Below, piece after piece: positions 1 through 19,691 of a stretch of 64,000 nucleotides of DNA. The stretch is from assembly GCA_963813435.1 (NCBI GenBank), contig CAWEYY010000001.1:233364-297363 (forward strand). Reading direction: 5' to 3'. The notes under the pieces are model-generated. The model was not told where the DNA came from, searched no databases, and saw only the letters and a list, made by a program, of their open reading frames with translations. Source of the DNA: AC-32 sp963813435 (GTDB lineage Bacteria > Actinomycetota > Thermoleophilia > Gaiellales > Gaiellaceae). Position numbers and translations under genes: made by a program. Position 1 is the first letter of the stretch. Each line of letters opens with the position of its first letter.

Positions 1-220
1 CGCCGTCCTTGAGGCGCTTGAAGTCGATCTTGCGGTAGCGGCGCTTGTGGCCGCCGCCCTGATGGCGCGTGGTGATCCGGCCGTACTTGTTGCGCCCGCC
101 GGTCTTCTTGAGCGGCTCGAGCAGGCTCTTCTCGGGCTCGGTCTTCGTCACCTCGTCGAAGGCGGACACCGACATGAAGCGGCGGCCCGGCGAGGTCGGC
201 TTGTACTTCCTCAGCGCCAT
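1..220 (-). CDS. rplB: 50S ribosomal protein L2, N-terminal part (cut by window edge)
   Basis: The first 73 codons of L2, a 23S rRNA-binding protein needed for subunit joining and peptidyl transferase assembly. The visible part begins MALRKYKPTSPGRR and contains the conserved GGGHKRRYR segment of the L2 N-terminal domain. The ATG overlaps the rplW stop by one base (TGATG), so translation is probably coupled. The rest of the gene lies left of the window. It is the last gene seen of the str-S10 unit transcribed leftwards. Confidence 0.95.
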   Translation of the reverse strand, partial: MALRKYKPTSPGRRFMSVSAFDEVTKTEPEKSLLEPLKKTGGRNKYGRITTRHQGGGHKRRYRKIDFKRLKDG

Positions 221-516
221 CAGGCTTGGGCCCCCTCGAAGATCTCGATCGACTCGCCCTTGCGGACCTGGACGATCGCCTTCTTCCAGCCCGGCTTCTT
301 GCCGCGCACGAGGCCGCGGCGCTTCGGCTTGGGCTGCACCTTGACGATGTTCACGCGCTCGACGTGGACGTCGAAGAGCTCCTCGACGGCCTGCCTGATC
401 TGCGTCTTGTGCGCGTCAGGATGGACGCGGAACGAGTACTTGCTCTGGTCGATCAGCTCGTAGCCCTTCTCTGTCACGACCGGGGCGAGGAGCACCTGAT
501 TCGGATGGAGGCTCAC
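220..516 (-). CDS. rplW: 50S ribosomal protein L23
   Basis: L23 (98 aa) sits at the polypeptide exit tunnel and docks trigger factor and SRP. The sequence has the family's order: an N-terminal VLLAPVVTEKGYELI segment, then VHPDAHKTQIRQAVEELFDV, then the basic KPKRRG loop. The GTG at 516 overlaps the rplD stop (GTGA). The same frame stays open further upstream, but that part lies inside rplD and has no family similarity. Length fits the family (about 95-100 aa). Confidence 0.95.
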   Translation of the reverse strand: MSLHPNQVLLAPVVTEKGYELIDQSKYSFRVHPDAHKTQIRQAVEELFDVHVERVNIVKVQPKPKRRGLVRGKKPGWKKAIVQVRKGESIEIFEGAQA

Positions 517-1139
517 GAGGCCCTCCCCTGCACGTCCTGGAGCGCGGCCTCGCTGATCAGCAGCGAGCGCGCCCAGACGACCTGCCTCACCTCGAGGTCC
601 GCCGGCGCCGTCACGACGACGCGGTCGAGGTTGCGGAACGACTTGATCAGGCCCTCGTCCTCCGGCTTCGCGACGAGGAGGAGCGGCAGCTCCTTCGCCC
701 AGGCGCCGAGGAAGGTCGCGGCCGCCTTCGTGGACGGCTCCTCGAACCCGCCCGGGTCGACGACGCCGAGCGTCCCGGCCTGGGCGTGCGCGGACAGCGC
801 GCCGCGGAGCGCGGCCCGCCGGGCCTTGCGGTTCACCTTCACCTCGAAGTTGCGCCCGGTCGGCGGGAAGGCCATGCCTCCTCCGGTCCAGTGCGGCGCG
901 CGGATCGAGCCCGCGCGCGCGCGGCCGGTGCCCTTCTGGCGCCATGGCTTCGAGCGGCCGCCCGCGACGAGCCCGCGGCTCTTGCCACCGCGCGTCGCCG
1001 AGCGGGCGGAGTTCTGCTCCGCGCGCACAGTCTCGTGCACGAGGTGCGGCTTCACCTCGGCGCCGAAGACGTCGGCCTCGAGCGTGAGGCTCTTGGCCGA
1101 CTTCCCGGCCTTGTCGAGCACCGGTGCCTTAGGCGCCAC
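513..1139 (-). CDS. rplD: 50S ribosomal protein L4
   Basis: L4 (208 aa), early 23S rRNA-binding protein; its extended loop lines the exit tunnel. The loop is visible around residues 45-90, including KPWRQKGTGRARAGSIRAPHW and GGGMAFPP, which define the family. The GTG start overlaps the end of rplC by 11 bp and the stop overlaps the rplW start by 4 bp. In some bacteria L4 represses its own S10 operon; I did not find a separate leader here because the S10 genes continue directly from tuf. Confidence 0.95.
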   Translation of the reverse strand: MAPKAPVLDKAGKSAKSLTLEADVFGAEVKPHLVHETVRAEQNSARSATRGGKSRGLVAGGRSKPWRQKGTGRARAGSIRAPHWTGGGMAFPPTGRNFEVKVNRKARRAALRGALSAHAQAGTLGVVDPGGFEEPSTKAAATFLGAWAKELPLLLVAKPEDEGLIKSFRNLDRVVVTAPADLEVRQVVWARSLLISEAALQDVQGRAS

Positions 1140-1752
1140 GGTTCTTGTCCTCTCTGACCTCGACGACCCCGTTCTTGGGGCCGGGCACCGCGCCCTTGAC
1201 CAGCAGCAGGTTCCGCTCCGGGTCGATCTCGTGCACCGTCAGCCCGACCTGCGTGACCCGCTTTCCGCCCAGGCGCCCGGGCATCTTCTGACCCTTCAAA
1301 ACCCGCGCCGGGGTCGCCGAGGCGCCGATGGAGCCCGGCTGGCGGATGTTGTGCGAGCCGTGCGACTTCGGCCCGCGGTGAAACCGGTGGCGCTTGATCG
1401 TGCCCGCGAAGCCCTTGCCGATCCCGATCCCGGAGACCTTCACGCTCTCGCCCGGCTGGAAGGCGTCGACGGTCACGGACTCGCCCTCGACCAGCTCGCT
1501 CGGGCCGCGGAACTCGACGAGCTTCGAGTGCGCGCCGGCCTTGCCGAGCTGGCCGAGCCGCGCCTTCGTCACCTTCCGCTCTGCCACTGGACCGAACGCG
1601 AGCTGAACAGCCTCGTAGCCGTCCGACTCGACGGTCTTCACGCGGACGACCGGGCACGGGCCGGCCTCGATCACGGTCACGGGCGTCACCTCGCCCGTCT
1701 CGGGATCGAAGAGCTGGGTCATGCCCAGCTTCTTGCCGAGGATGCCCTTCAC
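1129..1752 (-). CDS. rplC: 50S ribosomal protein L3
   Basis: L3 (207 aa) nucleates 50S assembly near the peptidyl transferase centre. It starts with the family signature KGILGKKLGMTQLFD and carries the HRFHRGPKSHGSHN loop at about residue 120-135. That loop contains the region of the glutamine that is N5-methylated in Proteobacteria; here the residue context is GSHNIRQPGSIGA. The GTG start overlaps the rpsJ stop (GTGA), indicating coupled translation. Confidence 0.95.
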   Translation of the reverse strand: MKGILGKKLGMTQLFDPETGEVTPVTVIEAGPCPVVRVKTVESDGYEAVQLAFGPVAERKVTKARLGQLGKAGAHSKLVEFRGPSELVEGESVTVDAFQPGESVKVSGIGIGKGFAGTIKRHRFHRGPKSHGSHNIRQPGSIGASATPARVLKGQKMPGRLGGKRVTQVGLTVHEIDPERNLLLVKGAVPGPKNGVVEVREDKNRGA

Positions 1753-2057
1753 AGCTTGATCTCGATGTCGACTCCGGCCGGGAGGTCGAGCCGCATTAGC
1801 GAATCGACTGTCTTCGGCGTCGGTGAGTGGATGTCGATGAGCCGCTTGTGCGTGCGCACCTCGAAGTGCTCCCGCGAGTCCTTGTCCTTGAACGGGCTGC
1901 GGATCACGCAGTACACGTTCTTCTCGGTGGGCAGGGGCACTGGGCCCGTGATGGTCGCGCCGGAACGGGTCGCGTTCTCGACGATCGACGCGGCCGCCTT
2001 GTCCAGGGTCTGGTGGTCATACCCCTTGAGGCGGATGCGGATCTTCTGTTGAGCCAT
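1749..2057 (-). CDS. rpsJ: 30S ribosomal protein S10
   Basis: S10 (102 aa), 30S head protein that also acts as NusE in transcription antitermination. Near-canonical sequence: QKIRIRLKGYDHQTLDKAA at the N-terminus, GPVPLPTEKNVYCVIRSP in the loop, and REHFEVRTHKRLIDI. The gene follows tuf after only 27 bp, so the str and S10 clusters read as one unit without an obvious terminator between them. Confidence 0.97.
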   Translation of the reverse strand: MAQQKIRIRLKGYDHQTLDKAAASIVENATRSGATITGPVPLPTEKNVYCVIRSPFKDKDSREHFEVRTHKRLIDIHSPTPKTVDSLMRLDLPAGVDIEIKL

Positions 2058-2084
2058 TCCGGCGCGCCCTCTCTCTCGTCCCGT

Positions 2085-3275
<1,191 letters not shown>

Positions 3276-3308
3276 AACTCTGCTTCTCCTTGCCCGTTGT
3301 GGACTCCA

Positions 3309-5408
<2,100 letters not shown>

Positions 5409-5410
5409 GG

Positions 5411-5881
5411 TCACCACCTGTAGTGCGCAAATGCCTTGTTGGCCTGCGCCATCCGGTAGAGGTCGTCCTTGCGCTTGAAGGCCCCGCCCTGCTGGTTGAG
5501 GGCGTCGAGGATCTCGCCGGCGAGCTTCTCGTCCATGTGCTTCTCGCGCCGCTCGCGGGCGAACTGGACGATCCAGCGCACGGCGAGCGTCCGCGCACGC
5601 CGCTGCGGCACCTCGACCGGCACCTGGTAGTTCGCGCCGCCCACGCGCCGGGGACGAACCTCCAGCACGGGCGTCACGGTCTTGATCGCCTGCTCGAGCA
5701 CCTCGACGGGCGGCTTGCCGGTCTGCTCGCCGATCCGGTCCAGCGCGCTGTAGACGATCGCCTCCGCGGTCGACTTCTTGCCGCGCGTCATCACCTTGTT
5801 GATCACCTGCGTGACCAGGCGGGACGCATGGACTGAATCCGGCTCGAGTTGCCGGGGCTGAACGCTTGCGCGCCGCGGCAT
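5411..5881 (-). CDS. rpsG: 30S ribosomal protein S7
   Basis: S7 (156 aa), primary 16S rRNA-binding protein of the 30S head at the E site. It begins MPRRASVQPRQ and has the family segments LINKVMTRGKKSTAE-like (VINKVMTRGKKSTAE), GGANYQVPVEV and AFAHYRW at the C-terminus. The ATG overlaps the rpsL stop (TAATG). The length matches actinobacterial S7. Confidence 0.97.
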   Translation of the reverse strand: MPRRASVQPRQLEPDSVHASRLVTQVINKVMTRGKKSTAEAIVYSALDRIGEQTGKPPVEVLEQAIKTVTPVLEVRPRRVGGANYQVPVEVPQRRARTLAVRWIVQFARERREKHMDEKLAGEILDALNQQGGAFKRKDDLYRMAQANKAFAHYRW

Positions 5882-6252
5882 TACGTGCCTCGCTTCGCGC
5901 CGTACTTGGAGCGCGCCTGGCGCCGGTCGCCGACGCCCGCGGTATCGAGCCCACCGCGAATCACCTTGTAGCGGTAGCCCGGCAGGTCCTTGACGCGGCC
6001 GCCGCGGATCAGGACGACCGAGTGCTCCTGGAGGTTGTGCCCCTCGCCCGGGATGTAGGCGCCGACCTCCATGCCGTTCGTCAGCCGTACGCGGGCAACC
6101 TTGCGGAGAGCCGAGTTCGGCTTCTTCGGCGTCTGCGTCATCACGCGCGTGCAGACGCCCCGCTTCTGCGGCGCGCCGCGAAGGGCAGGGGTCTTGACCT
6201 TGGCCTTGGAAGCGACCCTGCCTTTCCGGACCAGCTGATTGACGGTCGGCAT
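5881..6252 (-). CDS. rpsL: 30S ribosomal protein S12
   Basis: S12 (123 aa), decoding-centre protein and first gene of the str operon. It starts MPTVNQLVRKGR and carries TPKKPNSALRKVARV and GHNLQEHSVVLIRGGRVKDLPG. Both lysines whose replacement commonly gives streptomycin resistance (in TPKKPNS and RVKDLPG) are present, so the sequence looks wild type for drug sensitivity. A strong promoter lies 72 bp upstream. Confidence 0.98.
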   Translation of the reverse strand: MPTVNQLVRKGRVASKAKVKTPALRGAPQKRGVCTRVMTQTPKKPNSALRKVARVRLTNGMEVGAYIPGEGHNLQEHSVVLIRGGRVKDLPGYRYKVIRGGLDTAGVGDRRQARSKYGAKRGT

Positions 6253-6323
6253 CTACTCCATTCGTCTGGGCTTTTACACAGCAAAGGCTGGCTGGGGGCT
6301 GGGCCCCTGCCAACCAGATGTCG

Positions 6324-6352
6324 ATGGTAGCGAACGCCCGCGCGACCGTCAA
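6324..6352 (-). promoter_or_regulatory. Sigma-70-type promoter of the str-S10 operon
   Basis: On the minus strand TTGACG (6352-6347) is followed by exactly 17 bases and TACCAT (6329-6324). This is a near-consensus housekeeping promoter, about 72-100 bp upstream of rpsL. No other gene lies between it and rpsL, so it is the likely start of the whole rpsL-to-rplB unit. Confidence 0.7.
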
Positions 6353-6529
6353 ACGCGGAAAGGCGCATGGCTGCACGGAATCCCGGCTCTCGGAGGCCGT
6401 CCGGCTCGCCCGCCGGGCCGCCGCGAATTAGTGTCTTCAAGCCATAGCCTGCGCGCCCCAACCGAACTAGAGTGAGATCGTCGGCATCGCGCCGCAGGTG
6501 CCGGGTTCCGGGCGGAGACGAGGGAGACG

Positions 6530-7702
6530 ATGGATGAGGCGGCCTTGACGACGACAACCGTCCTCGTCGCGGTCGGCGCGGCGCTGCTCGTGCTCGTCCT
6601 CGTCGCGATCGTCCTGCTCGTGCGCGTTCGCCGCTCCGCCCGCGCGAACGAGGCCCGCCTCCTCGAGCTCACCGCCGAGATGAACGCGCGGATGAAGGAG
6701 ATGATCGCCGAGCTCACCGAGTCGCTCGAGCACGCCAAGGAGGAGGGCCGTCGGAGCCGCCACCTCGCCGAGATCGCGGGCTCGATCGACCTTGACGAGG
6801 TGCTCTCGCGCACGCTCGCGGCGAGCGGTGCAGTCCCGGGAGTCGACGCCGCGCTGATCTCCGTCGCGGGAGAAGGCGAGAAGCCGGTCGTCGTGACGCT
6901 CGGGCTCGCTGACGACGAGGCGCAGCGCCAGGTGGTCTCCGGCCCGCCCGGCGGCCACGAGGCGCGCGCGATCTCCCTCGCCTACCGCTATTCGCCCGAG
7001 CTCGACGGAGCCGCGGGGCTCATCCACTCGGGCCTGGCCGTCCCGGTCCTGACGGAGACGGAGCCGATCGGATTCCTGGCCGTGTACAGCCGCTCGCCCG
7101 ACCACCGCTTCGAGGAGAAGGCGATCCGCGAGCTCGAGGAGCTCGCCCAGCGCGCGGGGCCCGCGATCGAGAACGCCCGCCGCTTCCGCGAGGCGCGCCA
7201 GCTGGCCGACCTCGACGCGCTCACGGGCCTGCACAACCGCCGCTACTTCTACGAGACGCTCGCGCGCGAAGTCGCACGCGCCCGCCGGTACGGGCGCCGG
7301 CTCGCGCTGATCGTCTTCGACCTCGACGACTTCAAGGCGATCAACGACCGGATCGGCCATCTCGCCGGTGACGCCGTTCTCGCCGAGACCGCAGAGCGCG
7401 TGCGAGACGTCGTCCGTAGCGCCGACATCGCCTGCCGGGTGGGCGGCGATGAGTTCGCGGTCATCCTGCCCGAGTCGTCGACCGCGGATGCTGACCAGCT
7501 CTACCACCGGCTGCTCGGCGTGATCTCGTCTCGCCCGGTCGGCCACGCGGGCCGGTTGTCGGTCTCCGCAGGAATCGCAGAGCTGCGCGAGGACGAGGCG
7601 CCGACGACCTTCTTCGAGCGAGCTGACGAGGCGCTCTACCGCGCCAAGGAGCACGGCAAGGCCCAGGTCGTCACGTACGGCGCGCTTACGAGCGCCCCGT
7701 AG
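6530..7702 (+). CDS. Membrane-anchored GAF-GGDEF diguanylate cyclase
   Basis: 390 aa. One N-terminal membrane helix (about residues 8-32) is followed by a short helical linker (40-75), a GAF-like sensor domain (about 80-220) and a GGDEF domain (225-385). The active-site motif GGDEF is intact at about 305-309. An RSAD inhibitory I-site sits five residues upstream of it. The enzyme should make cyclic di-GMP under product inhibition. No EAL or HD-GYP domain is visible. GGGAG-like bases precede the ATG. It stands between the str and rif clusters on the opposite strand, convergent with the next gene. Confidence 0.9.
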   Translation: MDEAALTTTTVLVAVGAALLVLVLVAIVLLVRVRRSARANEARLLELTAEMNARMKEMIAELTESLEHAKEEGRRSRHLAEIAGSIDLDEVLSRTLAASGAVPGVDAALISVAGEGEKPVVVTLGLADDEAQRQVVSGPPGGHEARAISLAYRYSPELDGAAGLIHSGLAVPVLTETEPIGFLAVYSRSPDHRFEEKAIRELEELAQRAGPAIENARRFREARQLADLDALTGLHNRRYFYETLAREVARARRYGRRLALIVFDLDDFKAINDRIGHLAGDAVLAETAERVRDVVRSADIACRVGGDEFAVILPESSTADADQLYHRLLGVISSRPVGHAGRLSVSAGIAELREDEAPTTFFERADEALYRAKEHGKAQVVTYGALTSAP

Positions 7703-7706
7703 GACG

Positions 7707-9446
7707 TCAGTCGGCGGCCAGGAAGGGTAGGTAGTCGGTGAGCGGGACGACGCTCGGAGTCGGCTGCGCGTCGCGGCGGCAGATCGTGATCACGTTGTAC
7801 CCGCGCTCGCGTGCGAGAAGCCAGCGCTCGTAGCTCCGGTCGCGCGCGAGCGCCTTGAGCGCTCCGACCACTGCGGGCCGCGCGAGCCCGAGCGGGATGC
7901 CGCCGAGCGGGAGGGCCGGTTGGAGCGCCCGGACCTCGACCGGCCCGAGCATCGTCCGGATCGTGACCCAACCGCTCGAGCGCAGCCGGAAGAGCTGGGC
8001 GGGAGCGTTCGACGCGAGGGCGAAGCCGCGCGTGCGGTTCCCGAGCCACGAGACGCGCGTCCTCGTCTCGACAAGGCGGACTTCGGTGTCCGCATAGGTC
8101 TCGTAGTAGCCGCGCACATCCGCCCCGGTCGGCTGCGACGCAGGCATGCGCCGCGCGATGAGCGCGCGGCGAAGCTCGTCCGCGATCACGCCGCGCGCGA
8201 CCGTGGGCGTAGCGTGCGCACGGGCGAGCGCGGCCCGGTAGGCGCCGCGGCTGCCGAAGCGCGAGGCGACGACGGCTCTCTCGGCCTGGGCGACCTGGGT
8301 CGCAGTGAGCTTCTGGTAGAAGCTCGCGATCACTCGCGCGTAGGCCGCCGTGTAGGCGACGTCGGCGTCACCCGTGACCGGCGTCAGGCCGCGGATCACC
8401 TTCGACTCGACGCTCTTGCCGTTCACCTTGCAGCGGGCGCCCGGCGGGAAGACGAGCTGGCCTTCCGTGCGCGACGTGTCGAACCTCGGCCCGGCAACCT
8501 TCGGCCCGTTGCAGAGCTTGGGGCTGCGGGTCCAGAGGTAGACGCAGGCGGCGATCGGCTTCTGAGGGTCGTCCTCCGGCGAGTTCTTGCCGAAGACCGC
8601 CCACCCCCACGACCAGACCGACCGCAGCCCGAGCTCCTTGGCGACCTGCTTGGCCGCGAGCGCCTGCAGCTTCGTCACCTCGAGCCACGCGCCGAGCTTG
8701 GCGTGCTCGCGTCCGCCCGAGCCGGGCGTCGTGTGGAAGCCGAGCATGATCCCGAGCTGGCGCGTCGGGATGCCGAGCGCCGTGTACGGCGTGATCCGCT
8801 TTCGGAACAGCGCCCGCAGGGTCCGGCTGCCCTGGAGCGGGCCTTCCCTCGCAAGCCTGGGAGCGGCGAAGTAGGACTCGCTGACGATGTCTGCGTACGC
8901 GGCAACCTGCTTCCACCAGTCGGCCGCGACATCGCCCATGTAGGGGGCGCTCGGCACGAGCAGAACCGGCCGCGCGCCACGTGCGGCGAGGGTCTGGAGG
9001 TAGATCAGCACGTTCCGCCTGTACTGCGCGTTCGTCGCGCTCCAAGGGGTGATCAGGTTGGCCCCGTTGAGCTCGTTCTCGACGAGCATCGGCTTCGAGC
9101 AGCCGAGTGACATGGAGGCGATGTCGTACATCCGGTTTGCCCGGTCGATAACGACCGCGGGGTCGAACGGCTCGAGCGGCGTGCCCACGCGGCGGATGAA
9201 GTGCATGTCCCAGTAAACCGTCTTCGCGCCGTAGCTCCGGAGGAGCTGCGGGTAGATGAAGTTCGACGCCGCGCCGATGACCCCGGGCCGCGCGAACACC
9301 TCCCAGAACGGGACCGAGCCGTCGGCGAAGTCGACCCAGAGCGTGCCCTTGTCGGGAATTCCGCAGGTCTCTGAGGCCGCCGCCCTGTGGGGCGCGAACC
9401 CGAACGCCGCGCACGCGACGAGTGCGATGAGAACCAGGCGCTTCAA
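7707..9446 (-). CDS. Large secreted protein of unknown function
   Basis: 579 aa. A clear Sec signal peptide (KRLVLIALVACAAFGFAPHRAAAS) predicts export. The central 350 residues are rich in Trp/Tyr and look like a globular enzyme or binding domain, perhaps TIM-barrel-like, but I recognise no family. The last 170 residues (Arg/Ala-rich helices, then VRLVETRTRVSWLGNR, and a conserved-looking C-terminus) faintly recall SurA/parvulin-type export chaperones with a degenerate catalytic part. This resemblance is weak. Ends 4 bp from the convergent diguanylate cyclase gene. Confidence 0.75.
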   Translation of the reverse strand: MKRLVLIALVACAAFGFAPHRAAASETCGIPDKGTLWVDFADGSVPFWEVFARPGVIGAASNFIYPQLLRSYGAKTVYWDMHFIRRVGTPLEPFDPAVVIDRANRMYDIASMSLGCSKPMLVENELNGANLITPWSATNAQYRRNVLIYLQTLAARGARPVLLVPSAPYMGDVAADWWKQVAAYADIVSESYFAAPRLAREGPLQGSRTLRALFRKRITPYTALGIPTRQLGIMLGFHTTPGSGGREHAKLGAWLEVTKLQALAAKQVAKELGLRSVWSWGWAVFGKNSPEDDPQKPIAACVYLWTRSPKLCNGPKVAGPRFDTSRTEGQLVFPPGARCKVNGKSVESKVIRGLTPVTGDADVAYTAAYARVIASFYQKLTATQVAQAERAVVASRFGSRGAYRAALARAHATPTVARGVIADELRRALIARRMPASQPTGADVRGYYETYADTEVRLVETRTRVSWLGNRTRGFALASNAPAQLFRLRSSGWVTIRTMLGPVEVRALQPALPLGGIPLGLARPAVVGALKALARDRSYERWLLARERGYNVITICRRDAQPTPSVVPLTDYLPFLAAD

Positions 9447-9485
9447 CCCCGCCCAATGTGTAGCAGCTTCGACCTACGGCAGCCA

Positions 9486-9511
9486 GCCCGGCGGGAGCGC
9501 TCCCGCCGGGC
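9486..9511 (-). terminator. Hairpin terminator after rpoC
   Basis: A perfect 26-bp palindrome, two 13-base arms around GCGC (GCCCGGCGGGAGC and its complement), starts 9 bp beyond the rpoC stop. It lacks a U-tract, as is common in high-GC actinobacteria. It separates rpoC from the secreted-protein gene downstream on the same strand. Confidence 0.7.
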
Positions 9512-9519
9512 CACCTGCG

Positions 9520-14103
<4,584 letters not shown>

Positions 14104-14121
14104 AGCTCTCCTTCGCCCTCG

Positions 14122-17760
<3,639 letters not shown>

Positions 17761-17901
17761 GTCTGGGTGCCTCCCTTAGCGGCTATGAGGTGAACGTTGA
17801 AATGCGGACAGGCAGACGTCGGCGCGGAACCGATAAAGATACCTAAAGAGGTGGACGCTGCGCAAGGCTGGGCGACTGGGATCCCCGCCCGGCGGAACCT
17901 C

Positions 17902-17930
17902 ACTATAGACGCTCTGTCTAGGGGCCGCCA
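17902..17930 (-). promoter_or_regulatory. Possible rpoBC promoter (-10 only convincing)
   Basis: On the minus strand TATAGT (17907-17902) gives a good -10 about 140 bp upstream of rpoB. The -35 position 17 bases further up reads TGGCGG, which is poor. A small inverted repeat (TAGAC...GTCTA) overlaps the spacer. This would give rpoBC its own transcription start, independent of rplJL. Confidence 0.35.
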
Positions 17931-17998
17931 GATCCTGTCCGGAAACGACGAAGACGCCCATGTCGAGCGCCTTCGCCGTCTCCGCTTCTAGCCGAGAG

Positions 17999-18427
17999 TT
18001 ACTGCTGCTTGGCCTTCGCCGGGTGGGCGAGAACCCTGCGCGCCGTCAGATCGGGCATGGCGCCGTTTTTCAGATCCGCCCTGCAGACCTTGGCCGTGAC
18101 GAGCAGTCGGTCGCTCGGGGCGAGCGCGCCCAAGTTGTGCGCGCCGAGTCGGTTGACCCGCGTCTTGGCGTCGACCGCGAGCGTGGCGGAGCCGGCCTTC
18201 TTGTATGCGCGGCCGAACCTGTTCGAGTGCTTCACGAGCATCGTGAGCGACGTGTCGCCGTCCGCAGGGTCGACGTCAGGGGCGAGGGATCCCTTGAGCA
18301 TGACCGCGACGCGCGCCTTGCACGCATGGCCGGCCTTCGGGCCTTTGCCGGGATGATCCTTCGCCACGGCCGCAGAGACGGCGACCAGCGAGGCGACCAG
18401 GGCGAGGATTAGGAACTTGAGACGCAT
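17999..18427 (-). CDS. Small secreted protein between rplL and rpoB, unknown function
   Basis: 142 aa, with a signal peptide (LKFLILALVASLVAVSAAVAK) and a mature part of about 120 residues that is basic and contains two cysteines (KAGHACKAR and TAKVCRADL), possibly a disulphide. I recognise no family. It interrupts the usual rplL-rpoB adjacency on the same strand, preceded by a terminator hairpin and a set of phased repeats. An SD-like GGAGG lies just upstream of the ATG. It may be separately transcribed. Confidence 0.7.
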   Translation of the reverse strand: MRLKFLILALVASLVAVSAAVAKDHPGKGPKAGHACKARVAVMLKGSLAPDVDPADGDTSLTMLVKHSNRFGRAYKKAGSATLAVDAKTRVNRLGAHNLGALAPSDRLLVTAKVCRADLKNGAMPDLTARRVLAHPAKAKQQ

Positions 18428-18499
18428 TCGGAACCTCCGGGAAGAGAGAAACGTGTCGTACCTGGATTGTCGTCGCGAACTTCCCGTTTCCTGCCACGA

Positions 18500-18559
18500 A
18501 TCCCTTAAACGCGTGAGGAATCCTTACGGTCCGATCAGGATCCTTACGTTCCCTTAACG
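18500..18559 (-). promoter_or_regulatory. Phased direct repeats (TCCYTTA) upstream of the small secreted protein
   Basis: Plus-strand reading: TCCCTTAAAC at 18501, TCCTTACGG at 18521, TCCTTACGT at 18541 and TCCCTTAACG at 18550. The first three are spaced exactly 20 bp, two helical turns. They lie 75-130 bp upstream of the ATG at 18427, the usual place for tandem activator or repressor sites. The regulator is unknown. Confidence 0.45.
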
Positions 18560-18587
18560 TGATGGGGCTCACGTGGCCCCATCACGT
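18557..18587 (-). terminator. Terminator hairpin of the rplJ-rplL unit
   Basis: A 12-bp perfect stem (ACGTGATGGGGC with its complement) closes a 7-base loop, 22 bp beyond the rplL stop. There is no U-tract. It probably ends or attenuates transcription before the small secreted protein and rpoB. Confidence 0.6.
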
Positions 18588-18608
18588 GGTCGAATCCGAG
18601 GACTTCCC

Positions 18609-18998
18609 CTACTTCAGCTCCACCCCGGCGCCCGCCTCTTCCAGCTGCGCCTTGATCTGGTCGGCCTCCTCCTGCGCGACGCCCTCCTTGACGGGGTTGG
18701 GTGCGCCGTCGACGAGGTCCTTCGCCTCCTTGAGGCCGAGGCCGGTGACCGCGCGGACGACCTTGATCACCTGGATCTTCTTGTCGCCGGCACCAGTCAG
18801 CACGACGTCGAACGCGCTCTTCTCCTCGGCGGCCGCGGCACCATCGCCTGCGGCAACTGCGCCCGGTGCGGCAACCGCGACCGGCGCGGCGGCGGTCACG
18901 CCCCACTCCTCCTCGAGCTTGGTCTTGAGATCGACGAGCTCGAGAACGCTCATCGTCCCCAGCTGCTCGACGAGCTTGTCGGTATCAGTCTTCGCCAC
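18609..18998 (-). CDS. rplL: 50S ribosomal protein L7/L12
   Basis: L7/L12 (129 aa), the stalk protein that recruits translational GTPases. The N-terminal dimerisation helix (LVEQLGTMSVLELVDL) is followed by an Ala/Gly/Pro hinge (about 35-60) and the globular domain (EKSAFDVVLTGAGDKKIQVIK...LGLKEAKDLVDGAP). GTG start with GGAGG at good spacing. It begins inside the end of rplJ (14-bp overlap). Confidence 0.97.
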   Translation of the reverse strand: MAKTDTDKLVEQLGTMSVLELVDLKTKLEEEWGVTAAAPVAVAAPGAVAAGDGAAAAEEKSAFDVVLTGAGDKKIQVIKVVRAVTGLGLKEAKDLVDGAPNPVKEGVAQEEADQIKAQLEEAGAGVELK

Positions 18999-19668
18999 TG
19001 GTTTCCTCCTCTGGTTCGGCCGAAGCCTGCTCGGCTTCTGCCGACGGCTCTTCGGACTGCTCTTCTGACTCCAGTGCTTCCTCTTCTGCAGACGCCTCGG
19101 CCTGCGGTTCCTCGGACGGCGCCTCCTCCGGCACAGCCTCGCCCTGCTCCTCGAGCTGGCGGATGCGCGCGTCGAGGACGCCGACGAGATCTCTCAGCGG
19201 GGCCGTGAAGAGCCCGACGACGGTCGTCAACGGCGCGACCAGGGCGCCTGCGAGCTGGGCTCGCAGGACCTCGGCGGACGGAAGCGTCGCCAGCTGCTTG
19301 ATCTCGGCGTCGCCGACGATGACTCCGTCGAGCACGCCGCCGCGGAGTACGAGCACCTCGTGCGCCTTGGCGGTGTCGTTCAGCACCTTCGCGACCGCTG
19401 CGGGGTCGCCGTCCGCGTCGAGGAACGCGATCGCGGTCGGCCCGTCGATCAGCTCGAGCACCTGCTCCGTGCCGGCGGCCTCGGCCGCGAGCTTGGTCAG
19501 GGTGTTCTTGACGACCGTGAAGCGGGCGCCTGCCTCGAGCAGGCGTGCGCGCAACTCCTCGATCTCGGGCATCGAGAGGCCGCGGTAGTCCGCGACCATG
19601 AGCGTGCTCGTGGAGCGCAAGCGCTCGGCCAGCTCCGCGACGACCCGTTCCTTGTCGGCTCTCAGCAT
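18985..19668 (-). CDS. rplJ: 50S ribosomal protein L10 with long acidic C-terminal tail
   Basis: L10 (227 aa from ATG 19668), base of the ribosomal stalk. Residues 1-170 match the family (VADYRGLSMPEIEELRARL, FTVVKNTLTKLA, GPTAIAF). The last 55 residues are almost only Glu, Ala, Ser and Pro, so the protein is clearly longer than the usual 165-175 aa. ATG at 19668 has GAGGAG upstream; an upstream in-frame ATG (19722) lies inside the L10 leader structure and is less likely. Confidence 0.95.
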   Translation of the reverse strand: MLRADKERVVAELAERLRSTSTLMVADYRGLSMPEIEELRARLLEAGARFTVVKNTLTKLAAEAAGTEQVLELIDGPTAIAFLDADGDPAAVAKVLNDTAKAHEVLVLRGGVLDGVIVGDAEIKQLATLPSAEVLRAQLAGALVAPLTTVVGLFTAPLRDLVGVLDARIRQLEEQGEAVPEEAPSEEPQAEASAEEEALESEEQSEEPSAEAEQASAEPEEETSGED

Positions 19669-19691
19669 CGAATCACTCTCCTCATGAAACA

